Shown here piece by piece: positions 1-11,173 of a DNA stretch of 64,000 nucleotides (within the stretch, counting starts at the first letter, position 1; each line of letters opens with the position of its first letter). Both the position numbers and the translations under genes were made by a program. This stretch comes from Tuctoria greenei (lineage: Eukaryota > Streptophyta > Magnoliopsida > Poales > Poaceae), in assembly GCA_036927565.1 (NCBI GenBank), contig JAYESD010000001.1:269835560-269899559 (forward strand), read 5' to 3'. Below the pieces are notes generated by a model. That model worked only from the letters and a program-made list of their open reading frames with translations, made no database searches and was not told the DNA's origin.

Positions 1-683
1 GAGGTCAATGGTTAGCCTCTGGCATTTGTACAAATGATAATCTGGGTTAGGTAACCGAATTTCATTGACAAAGCTGGGATAATAAAATATAAAAGAGCCA
101 TCTTGATCATGCTTAAGGGTATGTCCTTGCACTAAATATTCTTTATCAATTAATTATCTTTCATTTCCAATATACTCAAATGAAGAATATTCTAGTTCTC
201 CTACGCTAGTAGCAAGACGGGTAATCAATGAAGTACATTCAATTGGCCCTACCCTTGGAATGTAATATAACTATTGTGTCATCATGGCAATGACTAGAGC
301 AACTTTTATCTTTTTAATCATGGCAAATAAAATTTTCATCTCATCATCATGCACTATCCTAACATCTCCTCTTGGGAACATAGTCATAGCCACCCATCTA
401 TGCATGAAGCGTAAAGTAGGGTTGTCCAAGTGGCTATTCCTAGGTGCACTACATCTGACCTCTCCAGTTAAATATTGTCAAAAACATTGTTTGTTAAACT
501 TAGGCAAAGCATCTAAATCTAGCAAACAACGCTTATGGAATCCTAGGTTTTCACTTAATTCTTTCCATAGGATGTTGTATTATATTTGAACTAATCAAAA
601 GTAATACCATCAAATCCTATTTTGAGTGTGCAAAGGAATTGTATGGAGAGAAGGCGTGAACCTTTCTCCTCTATGTGAGCAAA
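1..683 (-). pseudogene. Athila ORF-1-like protein, C-terminal part (element E)
   Basis: Minus-strand continuation of the frame interrupted by element A. Joining 10850 to 683 without A gives an uninterrupted reading across the junction (…SVWHALGREN then FAHIEEKGSRLLS…). After residue motif LCTLKIGFDGITF the frame decays through many stops towards base 1. The domain resembles the plant 'ATHILA ORF-1' family found in Athila-type elements, whose biochemical role is not established. It lies downstream of gag-protease, in the position of the env-like ORF. Non-functional here. Confidence 0.65.
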
Positions 684-688
684 GTTTT
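684..688. repeat. Target-site duplication of element A (left), GTTTT
   Basis: GTTTT directly before the 5' LTR TG. It is repeated exactly at 10850-10854 after the 3' LTR CA. Confidence 0.95.
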
Positions 689-789
689 TGTAAGACCTAT
701 GTGTGCTGAATACATTGGCTTGTAGTGAATACACTTGGCTTTGATGATAAAAATTTTTAATATCACCAAAACACCTTTTTATCAAGTTT

Positions 790-1190
790 CGACTCTAGTT
801 CTGAGCTATAGCAAGGTCCGACAATAGGCCCGACTTGTTTTGGGTAGCTCCGGCTACGTTAGATGCTAGGTCCGACTTCTTGGTACGACTAGCTTTGGTT
901 AGCTCCGGTGAGCTTTATCTTTAGCTCCGGCATGTCTTTGATAGCTCCGGCATATATTTGATAGCTCCGGCATGCTTTTGCTAAGCTCCGACGTACTTTG
1001 TCTAGCTCCGGTTTTTGGTTGACTAGTTTTGACTAGTTTTTGGTAAGCTCCGGTGCTAGGATCTGCTAGTTTTGTAAGCTCCGACGGGAGCTTGGTTGTA
1101 CTAGTTTTGGTAAGCTCCGACGCTAGGTTCTACTAGCTTTTGTTAGCTCCGGCTCAAGGTCCGGGTTGCTCTGGCAAGGTCCGGAACTTG
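790..1190 (+). repeat. Array of AGCTCCGG / GGTCCGAC motifs in the U3 of the A/B family
   Basis: Roughly a dozen short direct repeats (TAGCTCCGGC, TAAGCTCCGACG, AAGGTCCGAC and variants), a few tens of bases apart. The same array is in the 3' LTR (about 9050-9450) and, inverted, in both LTRs of element B (about 26340-26710 and 57070-57440). The role is unknown. Position upstream of the TATA box suggests a cis-regulatory region. Confidence 0.8.
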
Positions 1191-1963
1191 ACCGCAGTGC
1201 TTTTGCTTTTCATTTGCAATGTTTCGTACTTGCTTTACATTGTTGGAAAGATTGCTTAGTATTCATTTGCTAAGTTTTTGGTGCGTTTTGGTTGATATGG
1301 ATGATATCGTGTTACTGTGGTTTTGCAACATGCTTATGTGAGGTTCTCACGTAGGGTGTTGTGTTCGGAACTAACTTGAGTCAAGTCGAGGACTTGGGCT
1401 CGTATGGATTGGTTGTTTATTCATGTGCAGGTGTTGCTTGAGTTCAAGATATGGCTAGTGACGGGATCCATTGTACTAGTCTCAGGGAGGAGATGAGGTT
1501 CCAACAACCAAATTCAGGAGGAATTGTGGTTGAGCTGATCAGGAGGTTGCGCGGCATGATTGAATCAAGAACAATGCATATGAAGGTATCGTGGACGTCA
1601 TTGGAAGATGTTTGCACGTGTGCAAGGAGTGCATGGACGTGGCTACATAGTTTCGAGACGTGATGAAGAGATGTGGACGTAAAGAATTGGTCGGAAAGGT
1701 CCAATCGACTAGGTTATGGACTCAGGCTGCGACTGAGTCGGGTTTGACTCAAATATGAAAAGATTTGAGTTGGTTATGATAGGATTTCGTGTGGGTCACG
1801 AATTTGAGTTGTTTAGGAATGTGGGATACGTTCCTATGGTGTTTGGAAGTCTTAAGATTGCTTCTATCTGCGTATAGAAGAATCTTGAGCAGTTATGGAA
1901 AGTTACGATTTGTGATCTGAGTAGGATTTCATTCCTAGTTGATATTGGGTTGGCCTAAGGGCT

Positions 1964-1975
1964 GGTTATATAAGC
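1964..1975 (+). promoter_or_regulatory. TATA box of element A 5' LTR
   Basis: GGTTATATAAGC lies about 620 bases before the LTR end, downstream of the motif array. The same box is in the 3' LTR near 10230 and inverted in B (near 25557 and 56290). Transcription is expected to start about 30 bases downstream (inference). Confidence 0.7.
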
Positions 1976-2587
1976 AAGGGAGCCCAGAGCTCGTGGTGCA
2001 TGACTTTGGGGCTGTTCCTATTGTGTTCTATTGAATAAAATTCGTAGTTTGAAGGAACTTTTGTGCCTTGTTCGTCCGACTTGTTCCAGACAAGTTTTTC
2101 TCATCGAGTTTCTGGACAGCACTACCTTTCGTCGGTGGTTTTATCATAACTCGAGTTTTACAAATCCAATTGACGTGATTCTTTTTGGGTTGTCTTCAAA
2201 ACTTTATTGTCTATCATATGTCAAAATTTCACGGTCATTGGATTTGTGGTCTATGATCTACACGAGTTTCTTTGCAACATTCCAGAACTGTTTTTTTTTC
2301 TCGGGTAGGACAGATTGACCATTGTTTGATCTTTCGATCATAACTTGAGTTTTTCTCGTCAGATTTGAGTGATTCTTTTTGTGTTGTCTTCGTGACTTGA
2401 TTCTCTCTGATATATATCACTTTTGTCACGGTGAAACATGTTTAGATTAGTCTCACATACGATTTCTTTAACATATCGTTTTTCTATCGAAAGGGTTCGG
2501 GGTTTAATTATTTCCGCTGCGTAAGATTTTTAAATCTACAATTCACCCCCCTCTGGTAGCTTTTCACGTGCTCTTCGATCCTACAAT

Positions 2588-2601
2588 TGGTATCAGAGCC
2601 A
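2588..2601 (+). promoter_or_regulatory. Primer-binding site of element A (initiator tRNA-Met)
   Basis: TGGTATCAGAGCCA, complementary to the 3' end of plant initiator tRNA-Met, two bases after the 5' LTR. Confidence 0.9.
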
Positions 2602-2647
2602 CGGTGCTCTAATCTTTGTGATTTGCACATGTTTTTGACTAATCATC

Positions 2648-4942
2648 ATGGAGAAGTACTCTGCCAAACCTTGTGTGTTTGCTGGTATTGATTTTCAGGT
2701 TTGGAAGGCACGCATGGAGGCTTTTATCCAGGCACAAGGCTTTGCAATATGGGAGAATGTGTATAAGCCTTATGAAGTGCCACCTAATGATCAAGTCACA
2801 TCCACAAACCTACGGGACGTCGACAACAACAACAAAGCCCGAAACTTGATCATCCAAGGACTCACTCAAAGCGACTTTAATCGTGTCGCGCACCTCCGAT
2901 CAGCATACGATGTTTAGAGAGCTCTCTGTGATTATCATGAAGGCTCCAATACGATCAAGGAGGTAAGGCAAGACATGTTCAAGAAAGAATACATGCGCTT
3001 CAAGATGCAACCCGGTGAGTCAATTGATGATCTCTTTGCTCGCTTTAATAAAATTCTCAGCAACTTGCGTAGTGTCAATGTTAATTTTTCAGATGCTGAA
3101 AATGCTAGGCAATTATTAAGTGCATTAGACATGTCAATTTGGGAGATGAAAGTTACATCTATTCGTGAATCTACTGTCATGAGTACACTTACTTTAGATG
3201 TGCTATATTCCAAGTTAAAAACTCATGAAATTGACATAATCTCACGTAAGAACCCCAATAAGTCTATTGCATTTGTTTCACAACGTGATATGTCTAGCTC
3301 CGGCCAATCATCATCCTGCAATACTCTTGCTTTGTTGTCCTCACTAACCCTGGAGCAGATCGAAGAATTTCTAGAAGAGGAGTTGGCACTCATCTCTACT
3401 AGATTCTCAAAAGCATTGCAAAATGTGAGAACTAGAAGGAGAGGAAGCTCTGGACCTCAACGCTGTTTTGAATGTGGTAAAACAGGACACTTTCGTACAG
3501 AATGCCCTAACCTTTCAGGTCTGACCACCCGAGAAGAAAAACAAAGCAAGGTTCGGACCTCCTCTGGAAATTCCAACAAGAAGAAGAAAGGTATCATAGG
3601 ACGCAAGATGATCAATAGTTTCATCACCGCGCTTCAAGAGTTCAGTTCAAGCGACGTGGACATTGGAAGTGATTAAGATGAAGATGATTTGGCAAACTTG
3701 TGCTTTATGGCGGGCAAGTCAAGATCAAGTATGGAGGAGGCAGAACACAACAGCGACAATGAAGAGGTATGTCCTACTTGCGAAGAAATGTGTGATGCCA
3801 TTTCTCGTGCCACTATTATTGTTAAGAAAAAAGACAAAAAGCTTAGGGATAGTGCTGCTAAAATTGAATCACTAGAATCTGAAATCAACTGTTTAAAAAC
3901 CTTGATTCCTAGTGATGATGCATGTTCCTCATGTGATTTAATATATGAACAATTGTCCTCATTAAGAAGTGCGCACACCTCCACACTTGATAAACTTGAG
4001 TTAGAAATTGAAAAGAACAAAGAGCTTGCTGCACTTAATGATAAAAACTTGAAAGATGCCAGCTGTTCTACAATTGATTTGCATTGTTCTACTTGTGATG
4101 ATCTTGATAAGAAACTACAAGATGCTATGCATGAAATTTCTATATTGAACAATGCTTTACGTTCTCATGAAGTTAAATTGTGTTCCAATTGCAAACTAAA
4201 AGGAAAAACTTCATATGAAAATTGCCTTGATCTGTCCAATAAACTTGATGACATGCATAGGACATTAGATCAGTTTTGTAATGGGAATAAGAACCTAAAC
4301 TTACTGCTGAATTCTTCCAAGTCTTGCAATGATAAAACTGGTTTAGGTTTGGATTCTCATGCTCATGCTAAGGCACATCCACCTAAAATTGTAAAGTCAT
4401 TAGGAAGTGGTTTGATTCAAACAGTTCCTAAACAAAATGGAGTGATTTTCAAATCTGCAGGAGTGTTGCCTCATTCGGTTTCAAATAAAAATATTGCTTG
4501 CTCATCTAGACATGAACACAAAGTTAAATTTCATTGTACCTTCTGTGGTAGAGATGGTCATGTCATAGATTTTTGTTATAGACTAGCTAAACAACAGAAA
4601 AGGGAAAGAATGGTTGCTAGATCTCATAACTTTCATGCAAAATTTGCTGCACACATTGAACCGAATGTACAACCTGCTGTTTTGAGTCAAAAACATTCAA
4701 AGTCTACCTCTGGACCTTCTGTTTTTTCCTCCGGAGCTACTGATTTTTGTGCTACACAATTTACACCTTATAGGTCAGTAGTCAAGAATAAAAAATCTCA
4801 AACTTTGACTCATAAACCTGCTGTTTTGTCTCAGCTTTCGCGTGTTTTTCCTGCTGCATGTCGCGTGACTCAGTACTGGATTCCTAAATGCCTTTTGACT
4901 AACACCAATATTGAGTCATCGACGTGTTGTGCTTTTATATAG
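2648..4942 (+). pseudogene. gag: Gag polyprotein of element A (broken)
   Basis: Structural capsid protein of a Copia retrotransposon. The start is the ATG 60 bases after the primer site (MEKYSAKPCVFAG…). The first ~200 residues form the conserved gag domain (FQVWKARMEAF, QDMFKKEYMRF). A CCHC zinc knuckle (CFECGKTGHFRTECP) follows near 3470, then a long acidic, Leu/Ser-rich, coiled-coil-like section and a second CxxC…HxxxxC knuckle (FHCTFCGRDGHVIDFC) near 4530. Breaks: TAG at 2915, where B reads GTG, and TAA at 3674, where B reads GAT/GAA. The frame closes at TAG 4940-4942. That last stop is also present in element B at the same site, directly before the protease, so gag and pol are in one frame separated by a single stop. 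Confidence 0.85.
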
Positions 4943-7900
4943 GTTACACGTTTGAGGAAGGAGAACATTTGGATTGTGGATTCAGGTTGCTCACGCCACA
5001 TGACCGGTAACAAAGATTGGTTCTCCTCCCCCTCTTTTGTGTCACGTGTAGAGAATGTTACTTTTGCCGATAATTCTTCAACTCCTATAATTGCTAAGGG
5101 TTCGGTTAGAGTAAATGATCACTACACTTTGAAGGATGTGGCACTTGTCAAAAATTTGAAATACAACTTGCTTTCTGTTGCACAATTGCTAGATGGAAAT
5201 TTAGAAATTATTTTCAATAAAAACTGCTGCAAAGTTGTAGGTTCAAATAGTGAGTTTATTTTTAACATGTCTCGGTTTGGAAGAGTTTTTAAAGCTGATT
5301 TTGATATGTCTTCCTCTAAGCATAGGTGTCTAGTTGCTAATGATTCAAAGGACTTATATTTTTGGCATCGTAGACTTGGTCACGTAGGCTTTGATCACCT
5401 AACGCGTGTTAGTGCTCTTGATCGCATACGTGGGCTGTCTAAGCTTAAAGGGGACAAAGATATTGTGTGCTCTTCTTGTAGACATGCTAAGATGGTTGCA
5501 GGTTCACATACTCCTCTCACAATGATCATGACAACTGAACCATGTCAACTTTTGCATCTTGACACCGTAGGACCTTCACGTGTTCAATCTTTCGGAGGTA
5601 AATGGTATGTTCTTGTTATTGTTAATGATTATTCTAGATACTCTTGGGTTTACTTTATGGCGTCTAAGAATGAAGTTTTTAGTCACTTTAGAACTTTATT
5701 TCTTAGATTATCAATTGATCACCCAGGATCATTAAAAGCAATTAGAAGTGATAATGGAACTGAATTTAAAAATCAATCTTTTGATCACTTTTGTGCTGAA
5801 AATAGAATAGATCATCAATTCTCTTCACCATATGTACCTCAACAAAACGGTGTTGAGATGGCTAGGACTATGCTTGATGAATATCAAACTCCTAGGAAAT
5901 TTTGGGCTGATGCGTTAGCAACCGCTTGTTATGTCTCAAATCGTGTTTTCTTGCGTGCTAAGCTAGGTAAAACACCATATGAGCTTCGGTTTGGACATAG
6001 GCCTAGTGTTACACACTTTCGGGTCTTTGGTTGCAAATGCTTTGTTAAGAAACATGGTAATCTTGATAAATTTGAACCTAGATCCATTGATGGCATGTTT
6101 CTTGGTTATCCATCTCATACTAGAGGCTACCGTGTGCTTTTACTTGACACTAATAAAATTGTGGAGACTTGTGAAGTGTCTTTTGATGAAGCTAGCCCAG
6201 GTACTAGCTCCAGTGTTGCAGGACCAGATCCGTATCCTCAGGGGGAGGGTATTTTCGAAGATGGAGAAGAGCCGGTGATACTGCCTGGTAGTTCCAAAGT
6301 TGACACGTGTCCAGCTCCAGACATTGAACAAGCTCCGGCTATCACCTATGCTGGTCCTGATCATCCACAAGTCACAAGCTCATCAATCTACGATGAACCT
6401 AATGAAGAAGAAGCTTGTGAGACATCTGTTCCCCTACGTTTTTATAAAGATCACCCCCACAACAGATGATTGGAAGCTTGCACGAACGAGTCACACGGTC
6501 CAGGTTTTGTGATCCAAACTCTCATGCTCATTCTGCTTTTGTTGCTTCTTTTGAACCCAAAGATATATCACACGCACTCACTAATGAATCTTGGATTATT
6601 GCCATGCAAGAAGAGTTAGAAAATTTTGAAAGAAATAATGTTTGGAAACTTGTAACTCCACCTCAAGGTCACACTTTAATTGGAACTAAATGGGTATTTT
6701 AAAATAAACAAAGTGAGGATGGGGTTGTGGTTAGGAATAAGGCTAGGTTGGTTGCTCAAGGTTTCACTCAAGTTGAGGGTCAAGATTTTGATGAAACTTT
6801 TGCTCCTGTCGCTAGATTAGAAGCCATAAGAATTTTGTTAGCTTTTGCAGCATCTAAAGGTTTTAAGCTATATCAAATGGATGTTAAAAGTGCTTTTCTT
6901 AATGGCTACATAGATGAGGAGGTTTATGTCAAACAACCACCGGGTTTTGAAAATCCAGATTTTCCTAATCATGTTTACAAACTGTCCAAAGCCTTATACG
7001 GTCTCAAACAAGCCCCTTGAGCATGGTATGATAGGTTAAAAACATTCTTACTTGAAAAGGGGTTTACCATGGGCAAGGTTGATAAAACTCTTTTTGTGCT
7101 TAAGCATGGCAATGACTCATTATTCGTTCAAGTGTATGTGGATGATATTATCTTTGGTTGTGCTTCTCATGATCTTGTGTCCAAGTTTTCAGCAATGATG
7201 AGTTCCGAATTTGAAATGAGTATGATGGGTGAACTCACTTACTTTTTGGGGCTGCAAATCAAGCAAACCAAGGAGGGTACCTTTGTGCATCAAACGAAGT
7301 ATACCAAAGACCTCCTAAGGCGCTTCAACATGGACAAAAGCAAGCCTCTTCGGACACCAATGGGAACAACAACAACACTTGAACTTGATGAAGATGGTGA
7401 ATCTGTGAATCAAAAAGAATATAGAAGCATGATCGGATCACTTTTGTACCTCACAGCATCAAGACCGGACATACAATTCAGCGTATGTCTTTGTCCACGG
7501 TTTCAAGCTTCCCCACGTGTTTCACATCGTCAAGCCGTCAAAAGGATTCCCAGGTACTTACATGGAACCCAAGAATTTGGCATTTTTCTTCCTTCTTCCT
7601 CAACCGTTACTTTGAAAGCTTTTTCGGATGCTGATTTTGGGGGTTGTAGGATTGATAGGAAAAGTACTTCCGGTGCTTGTCATTTTCTTGGTAATTCTCT
7701 TATTGCTTGGTCCTCTAGAAAACAAAATTCAGTTGCACAATCCACAGCTGAATCTGAATATGTAGCTGCTGCTAGTGCTTGCTCACAAATTCTTTGGATT
7801 GTTCAAGCACTGAAGGACTATGGGGTTGATCTAGATAGTGTTCCACTGTTTTGTGATAACACTAGTGCTATTTGCATTGCCAAAAACCCTGTGCAACATT

Positions 7901-8010
7901 CTAGAACTAAGCACATTGATATTAGGTATCACTTTCTCCGAGATAACGTTGAAAAAGGAAACATTGTGCTTCACCATGTAGATATCGAACATCAATTGGA
8001 TCTGAAATAA
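4943..8010 (+). pseudogene. pol: Pol polyprotein of element A (protease, integrase, RT, RNase H; broken)
   Basis: Same frame as gag after the TAG. Protease: WIVDSGCSRHM near 4970. Integrase: zinc motif (WHRRLGHVGF…CSSCRHAK) near 5360-5490, catalytic Asp in LHLDTVGPSR and IRSDNGTEF. The stretch with the third catalytic residue (Glu, in VERKNRTL of B) is missing by a 27-base in-frame deletion near 5853. A one-base deletion near 6458 shifts the frame. RT resumes (KWVF), then stops at TAA 6700 (shared with B) and TGA 7018, and continues with YVDDIIFG near 7135. RNase H has SDADFGG, STAESEYVA and CDNTSA. The C-terminus is lost by a deletion of roughly 150 bases at about 8000. Enzymatically dead. 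Confidence 0.9.
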
Positions 8011-8948
8011 AAATAATATGAGCATATTATTTCATACATATATGACTTTGTGATTCCTTTTACATGCTGAAAGTTCTTATTACATTACTCGTGTTATACA
8101 TTTTGTAGTTTTTTCCATGTCTAGTAATTGGAATAATTACTTACACTTAAACTGGTCATGGTCGAACTTTCTTGCTGTTTTGAACTTGTTACATGTTCAC
8201 AAGTGCTTTTAATCATAAAGAATTAATCAAGTAATCAACTCACATGTTGAGTTTTTTATGAACAAATATAAATTGAGAAAAGATCAAGAGAATATGCATG
8301 CATCGCACTTCTTCTTTTGAGATAGCTTTTCATTGCACTTAGATATGAACTTGGAAGAAGTTGTGTATGACTAAAACCATGTCCTTAAGCTTCTGATTGT
8401 CAAATGACATAGGCTTGGCTTGGTTGGTTAGAATAAGGCAGATGCACATATAATCTCTTGCAAATATCATATGATCTAAATTTATGCTTTGAAAAATAAT
8501 AAAATGCAGCAACTAGTGTCATGCTTTCAGGTTTTGAAATAGTTAAGTTTGTGAGATCATGACTTGCTTAAATTGAAAATTACATATGATCTCTAGCATG
8601 GCTTACACTACTTTATGTATCTCATTGATGTGATAGTGTAAGTTACTTGATAGTATGACTGGGATGAGCTTTGTTTTATATGTATATGTTATAATATGCT
8701 CATAACAATTAAAATTTCTCTTTTACCTTGCTGAATACATTGTCAAAGGGGGAGAGATAAGCATGAAGAGAAAGAGAATATGTGCATAAGGAGAGATAAT
8801 AAAGGGGGAGAGATAATTTTTTTTGGATTTTCTTCTCATTTTACTTTTGATTTACAAAGGGGGAGAAATTGTTTTCAAAACTTTTAATTGAATAAGCCAA
8901 TGTTCGGATTTTAAATGGTGTTGCCAATGCATTCATCAAGGGGGAGAT
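8011..8948 (+). other. 3' noncoding region of element A with multiple polypurine tracts
   Basis: No supported ORF. It contains repeated AAGGGGGAGA-type tracts near 8745, 8802, 8858 and the last one (AAGGGGGAGAT) immediately before the 3' LTR at 8938-8948. Repeated polypurine tracts upstream of the 3' LTR are a known Sirevirus hallmark. Only the last one has the position of the normal plus-strand primer. Confidence 0.8.
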
Positions 8949-10849
8949 TGTAAGACCTATGTGTGCTGAATACATTGACTTGTAGTGAATACACTTGGAT
9001 TTGATGATAAAAGTTTTTAATATCACCAAAACACCTTTTTATCAAGGTCCGACTCTAGTTCCGAGCTATAGCAAGGTCCGACAATAGGTCCAACTTGTTT
9101 TGGATAGCTCCGGCTACGTTAGATGCTAGGTCCGACTTCTTGGTAAGGTCCGACTAGCTTTGGTTAGCTCCGGTGAGCTTTATCTTTAGCTCCAGCATGT
9201 CTTTGATAGCTCCGACATATATTTGATAGCTCCGACATGCTTTTGCTAAGCTCCGACGTACTTTGTCTAGCTCCGGTTTTTAGTTGACTAGTTTTGACTA
9301 GTTTTTGGTAAGCTCCGGTGCTAGGATCTGCTAGTTTTGTAAGCTCTGGCGGGAGCTTGGTTGTACTAGTTTTGGTAAGCTCCGACGCTAGGTCTACTAG
9401 TTTTTGTTAGCTCCGGCTCAAGGTCCGGGTTGCTCTGGCAAGGTTCGGAACTTGACCGCAGTGCTTTTGCTTTTCATTTGCAATATTTCGTACTTGCTTT
9501 ACATTGTTGGAAAGATTGCTTAGTATTCATTTACTAAGTTTTTGGTGCGTTTTGGTTGATATGGATGATATCGTGTTACTGTGGTTTTGCAACATGCTTA
9601 TGTGAGGTTCTCACGTAGGGCGTTGTGTTCGGAACTAACTTGAGTCAAGTCGAGGACTTGGGCTCGTATGGATTGGTTGTTTATTCATGTGCAGGTGTTG
9701 CTTGAGTTCAAGACATGGCTGGTGACGGGATCCATTGGACTAGTCTCAGGGAGGAGATGAGGTTCCAACAACCAAATTTAGGAGGAATTGTGGTTGAGCT
9801 GATCAGGAGGTTGTGCGGCATGATTGAATCAAGAACAATGCATATGAAAGTATCATGGACGTCATTGGAAGATGTTTGCACGTGTGCAAGGAGTGCATGG
9901 ACGTGGCTACATGGTTCCGAGACGTGATGAAGAGATGTGGACGTAAAGAATTGGCCGGAAAGGTCCAACCGACTAGGTTATGGACTCAGGCTGCGGCTGA
10001 GTCGGGTTTGACTCAAATATGGAAAGATTTGAGTTGGTTATGATAGAATTTCGTGTGGGTCACGAATTTGAGTTGTTTAGAAATGTGGGATACGTTCCTA
10101 AGGTGTTTGGAAGTCTTAAGATTGCTTCTATCTGCGTATAGAAGAATCTTGAGCAGTTATGGAAAGTTACGATTTGTGATCTGAGTAGGATTTGAGTCCT
10201 AGTTGATATTGGGTTGGCCTAAGGGCTGGTTATATAAGCAAGGGAGTCCAGAGCTCATGGTGCACGACTTTGGGGCTGTTCCTATTGTGTTCTATTGAAT
10301 AAAATTAGTAGTTTGAAGGAACTTTTGTGCCTTGTTGTTCCGACTTGTTCCAGACAAGTTTTTCTCGTCGAGTTTCTGGACAGCACTACCTTTTGTCGGT
10401 GGTTTTATCATAACTCGAGTTTTACAGATCTAATTGACGTGATTATTTTTGGGTTGTATTCACAACTTGATTTTCTATCATATGTCAAAATTTCACGGTC
10501 ATTGGATTTGTGGTCTATGATCTACACGAGTTTCTTTGCAACGTTCTAGAACTGTTTTTTTTCTCGGGTAGGACAGATTGACCATTGTTTGATCTTTCGA
10601 TCATAACTTGAGTTTTTCTCGTCGGATTTGAGTGATTATTTTTGTGTTGTCTTTGTGACTTGATTCTCTCTGATATATATCACTTTTTTCACAGTGAAAC
10701 ACATTTAGATTAGTCTCACACACGATTTCTTTAACAGATCGTTTTTCTGCTGAAAGGGTTTGGGGTTTAATTGTTTCCTCTGCGTAAGATTTTTAAATCT
10801 ACCATTCACCCCCCCTCTGGTAGCTTTTCACGTGCTCTTCGATCCTACA
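8949..10849 (+). repeat. 3' LTR of element A
   Basis: About 1.9 kb, TGTAAGACC…GATCCTACA. It carries the same motif array and TATA box as the 5' LTR and is followed by GTTTT. Confidence 0.95.
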
Positions 10850-10854
10850 GTTTT
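10850..10854. repeat. Target-site duplication of element A (right), GTTTT
   Basis: Exact match to 684-688. Confidence 0.95.
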
Positions 10855-11173
10855 CCCTTCCTAATGCATGCCAAACGGAAAAGAATTCGGAATCCATACC
10901 TATTTTGGAGATCAAATTCAGATCATAAGCTTTCGTATGAGAAAAATCACGATCTTGGAGGAGCTAGCGTGCTTGATCTTCAACTTAACTTTGGATGTCG
11001 AGGTCGTCATCGTGAAGAAGTTGATGAGGGTTGCTCCTCTCACCCATGGGAGTGTCCTCTCCTACACCCCTCCTCCATGAACTTGGTGTAGCAACAGAAG
11101 AAGGGCGTGCACTTGAGTCTCCACCATGGCTTGAGCTTGCAGCCTCCTTCCTCTTTCCAAACAACCTCTTCAT
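10850..11173 (-). pseudogene. Athila ORF-1-like protein, N-terminal part (element E)
   Basis: Starts at ATG 11173 on the minus strand (MKRLFGKRKEAASSSHGG…): a basic then Ser-rich leader, followed by a conserved stretch (FSHTKAYD, IGMDSEFFSVWHALG) that continues across the element A insertion at 683. Two in-frame stops (near 10983 and 10962) break it. The family is the plant Athila ORF-1-like domain of unknown function, carried by Athila-lineage retrotransposons. About 230 bases upstream there is a minus-strand TATA-like CTATAAATG (near 11432), which may be an internal promoter for this ORF (inference). Confidence 0.65.

Larger units (their letters stand above)
689..2585 (+). repeat. 5' LTR of element A
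   Basis: About 1.9 kb, TG…CA ends. It begins with a repeat-rich U3 (AGCTCCGG-type motifs, about 790-1190), has a TATA box near 1966, and ends at CGATCCTACA next to the primer site. It differs from the 3' LTR by scattered substitutions and small indels, so the insertion is not recent. Confidence 0.95.
689..10849 (+). mobile_element. Element A: SIRE/Sirevirus-type Ty1/Copia retrotransposon, complete but mutated
   Basis: Seen: 10.16 kb bounded by two LTRs (689-2585 and 8949-10849) that start TGTAAGACC and end CGATCCTACA. It is flanked by GTTTT duplications, with an initiator-tRNA-Met primer site after the 5' LTR and a polypurine tract before the 3' LTR. Domain order is gag, protease, integrase, reverse transcriptase, RNase H, which defines Copia. 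A large gag with a coiled-coil-like region, and several AAGGGGGAGA tracts before the 3' LTR, fit the Sirevirus lineage. The element carries in-frame stops, one frameshift and deletions in integrase and at the pol end, so it cannot encode a working set of proteins. It sits inside the Athila ORF-1-like frame of element E. Confidence 0.95.

Noticed and set aside
284..589. Plus-strand ORF at the left edge
   Set aside because: Lies over the minus-strand Athila ORF-1-like remnant and shows no domain or start context.
2588..2601. tRNA-like match next to LTRs
   Set aside because: Only the primer-binding complement of initiator tRNA-Met. There is no cloverleaf, so no tRNA gene.
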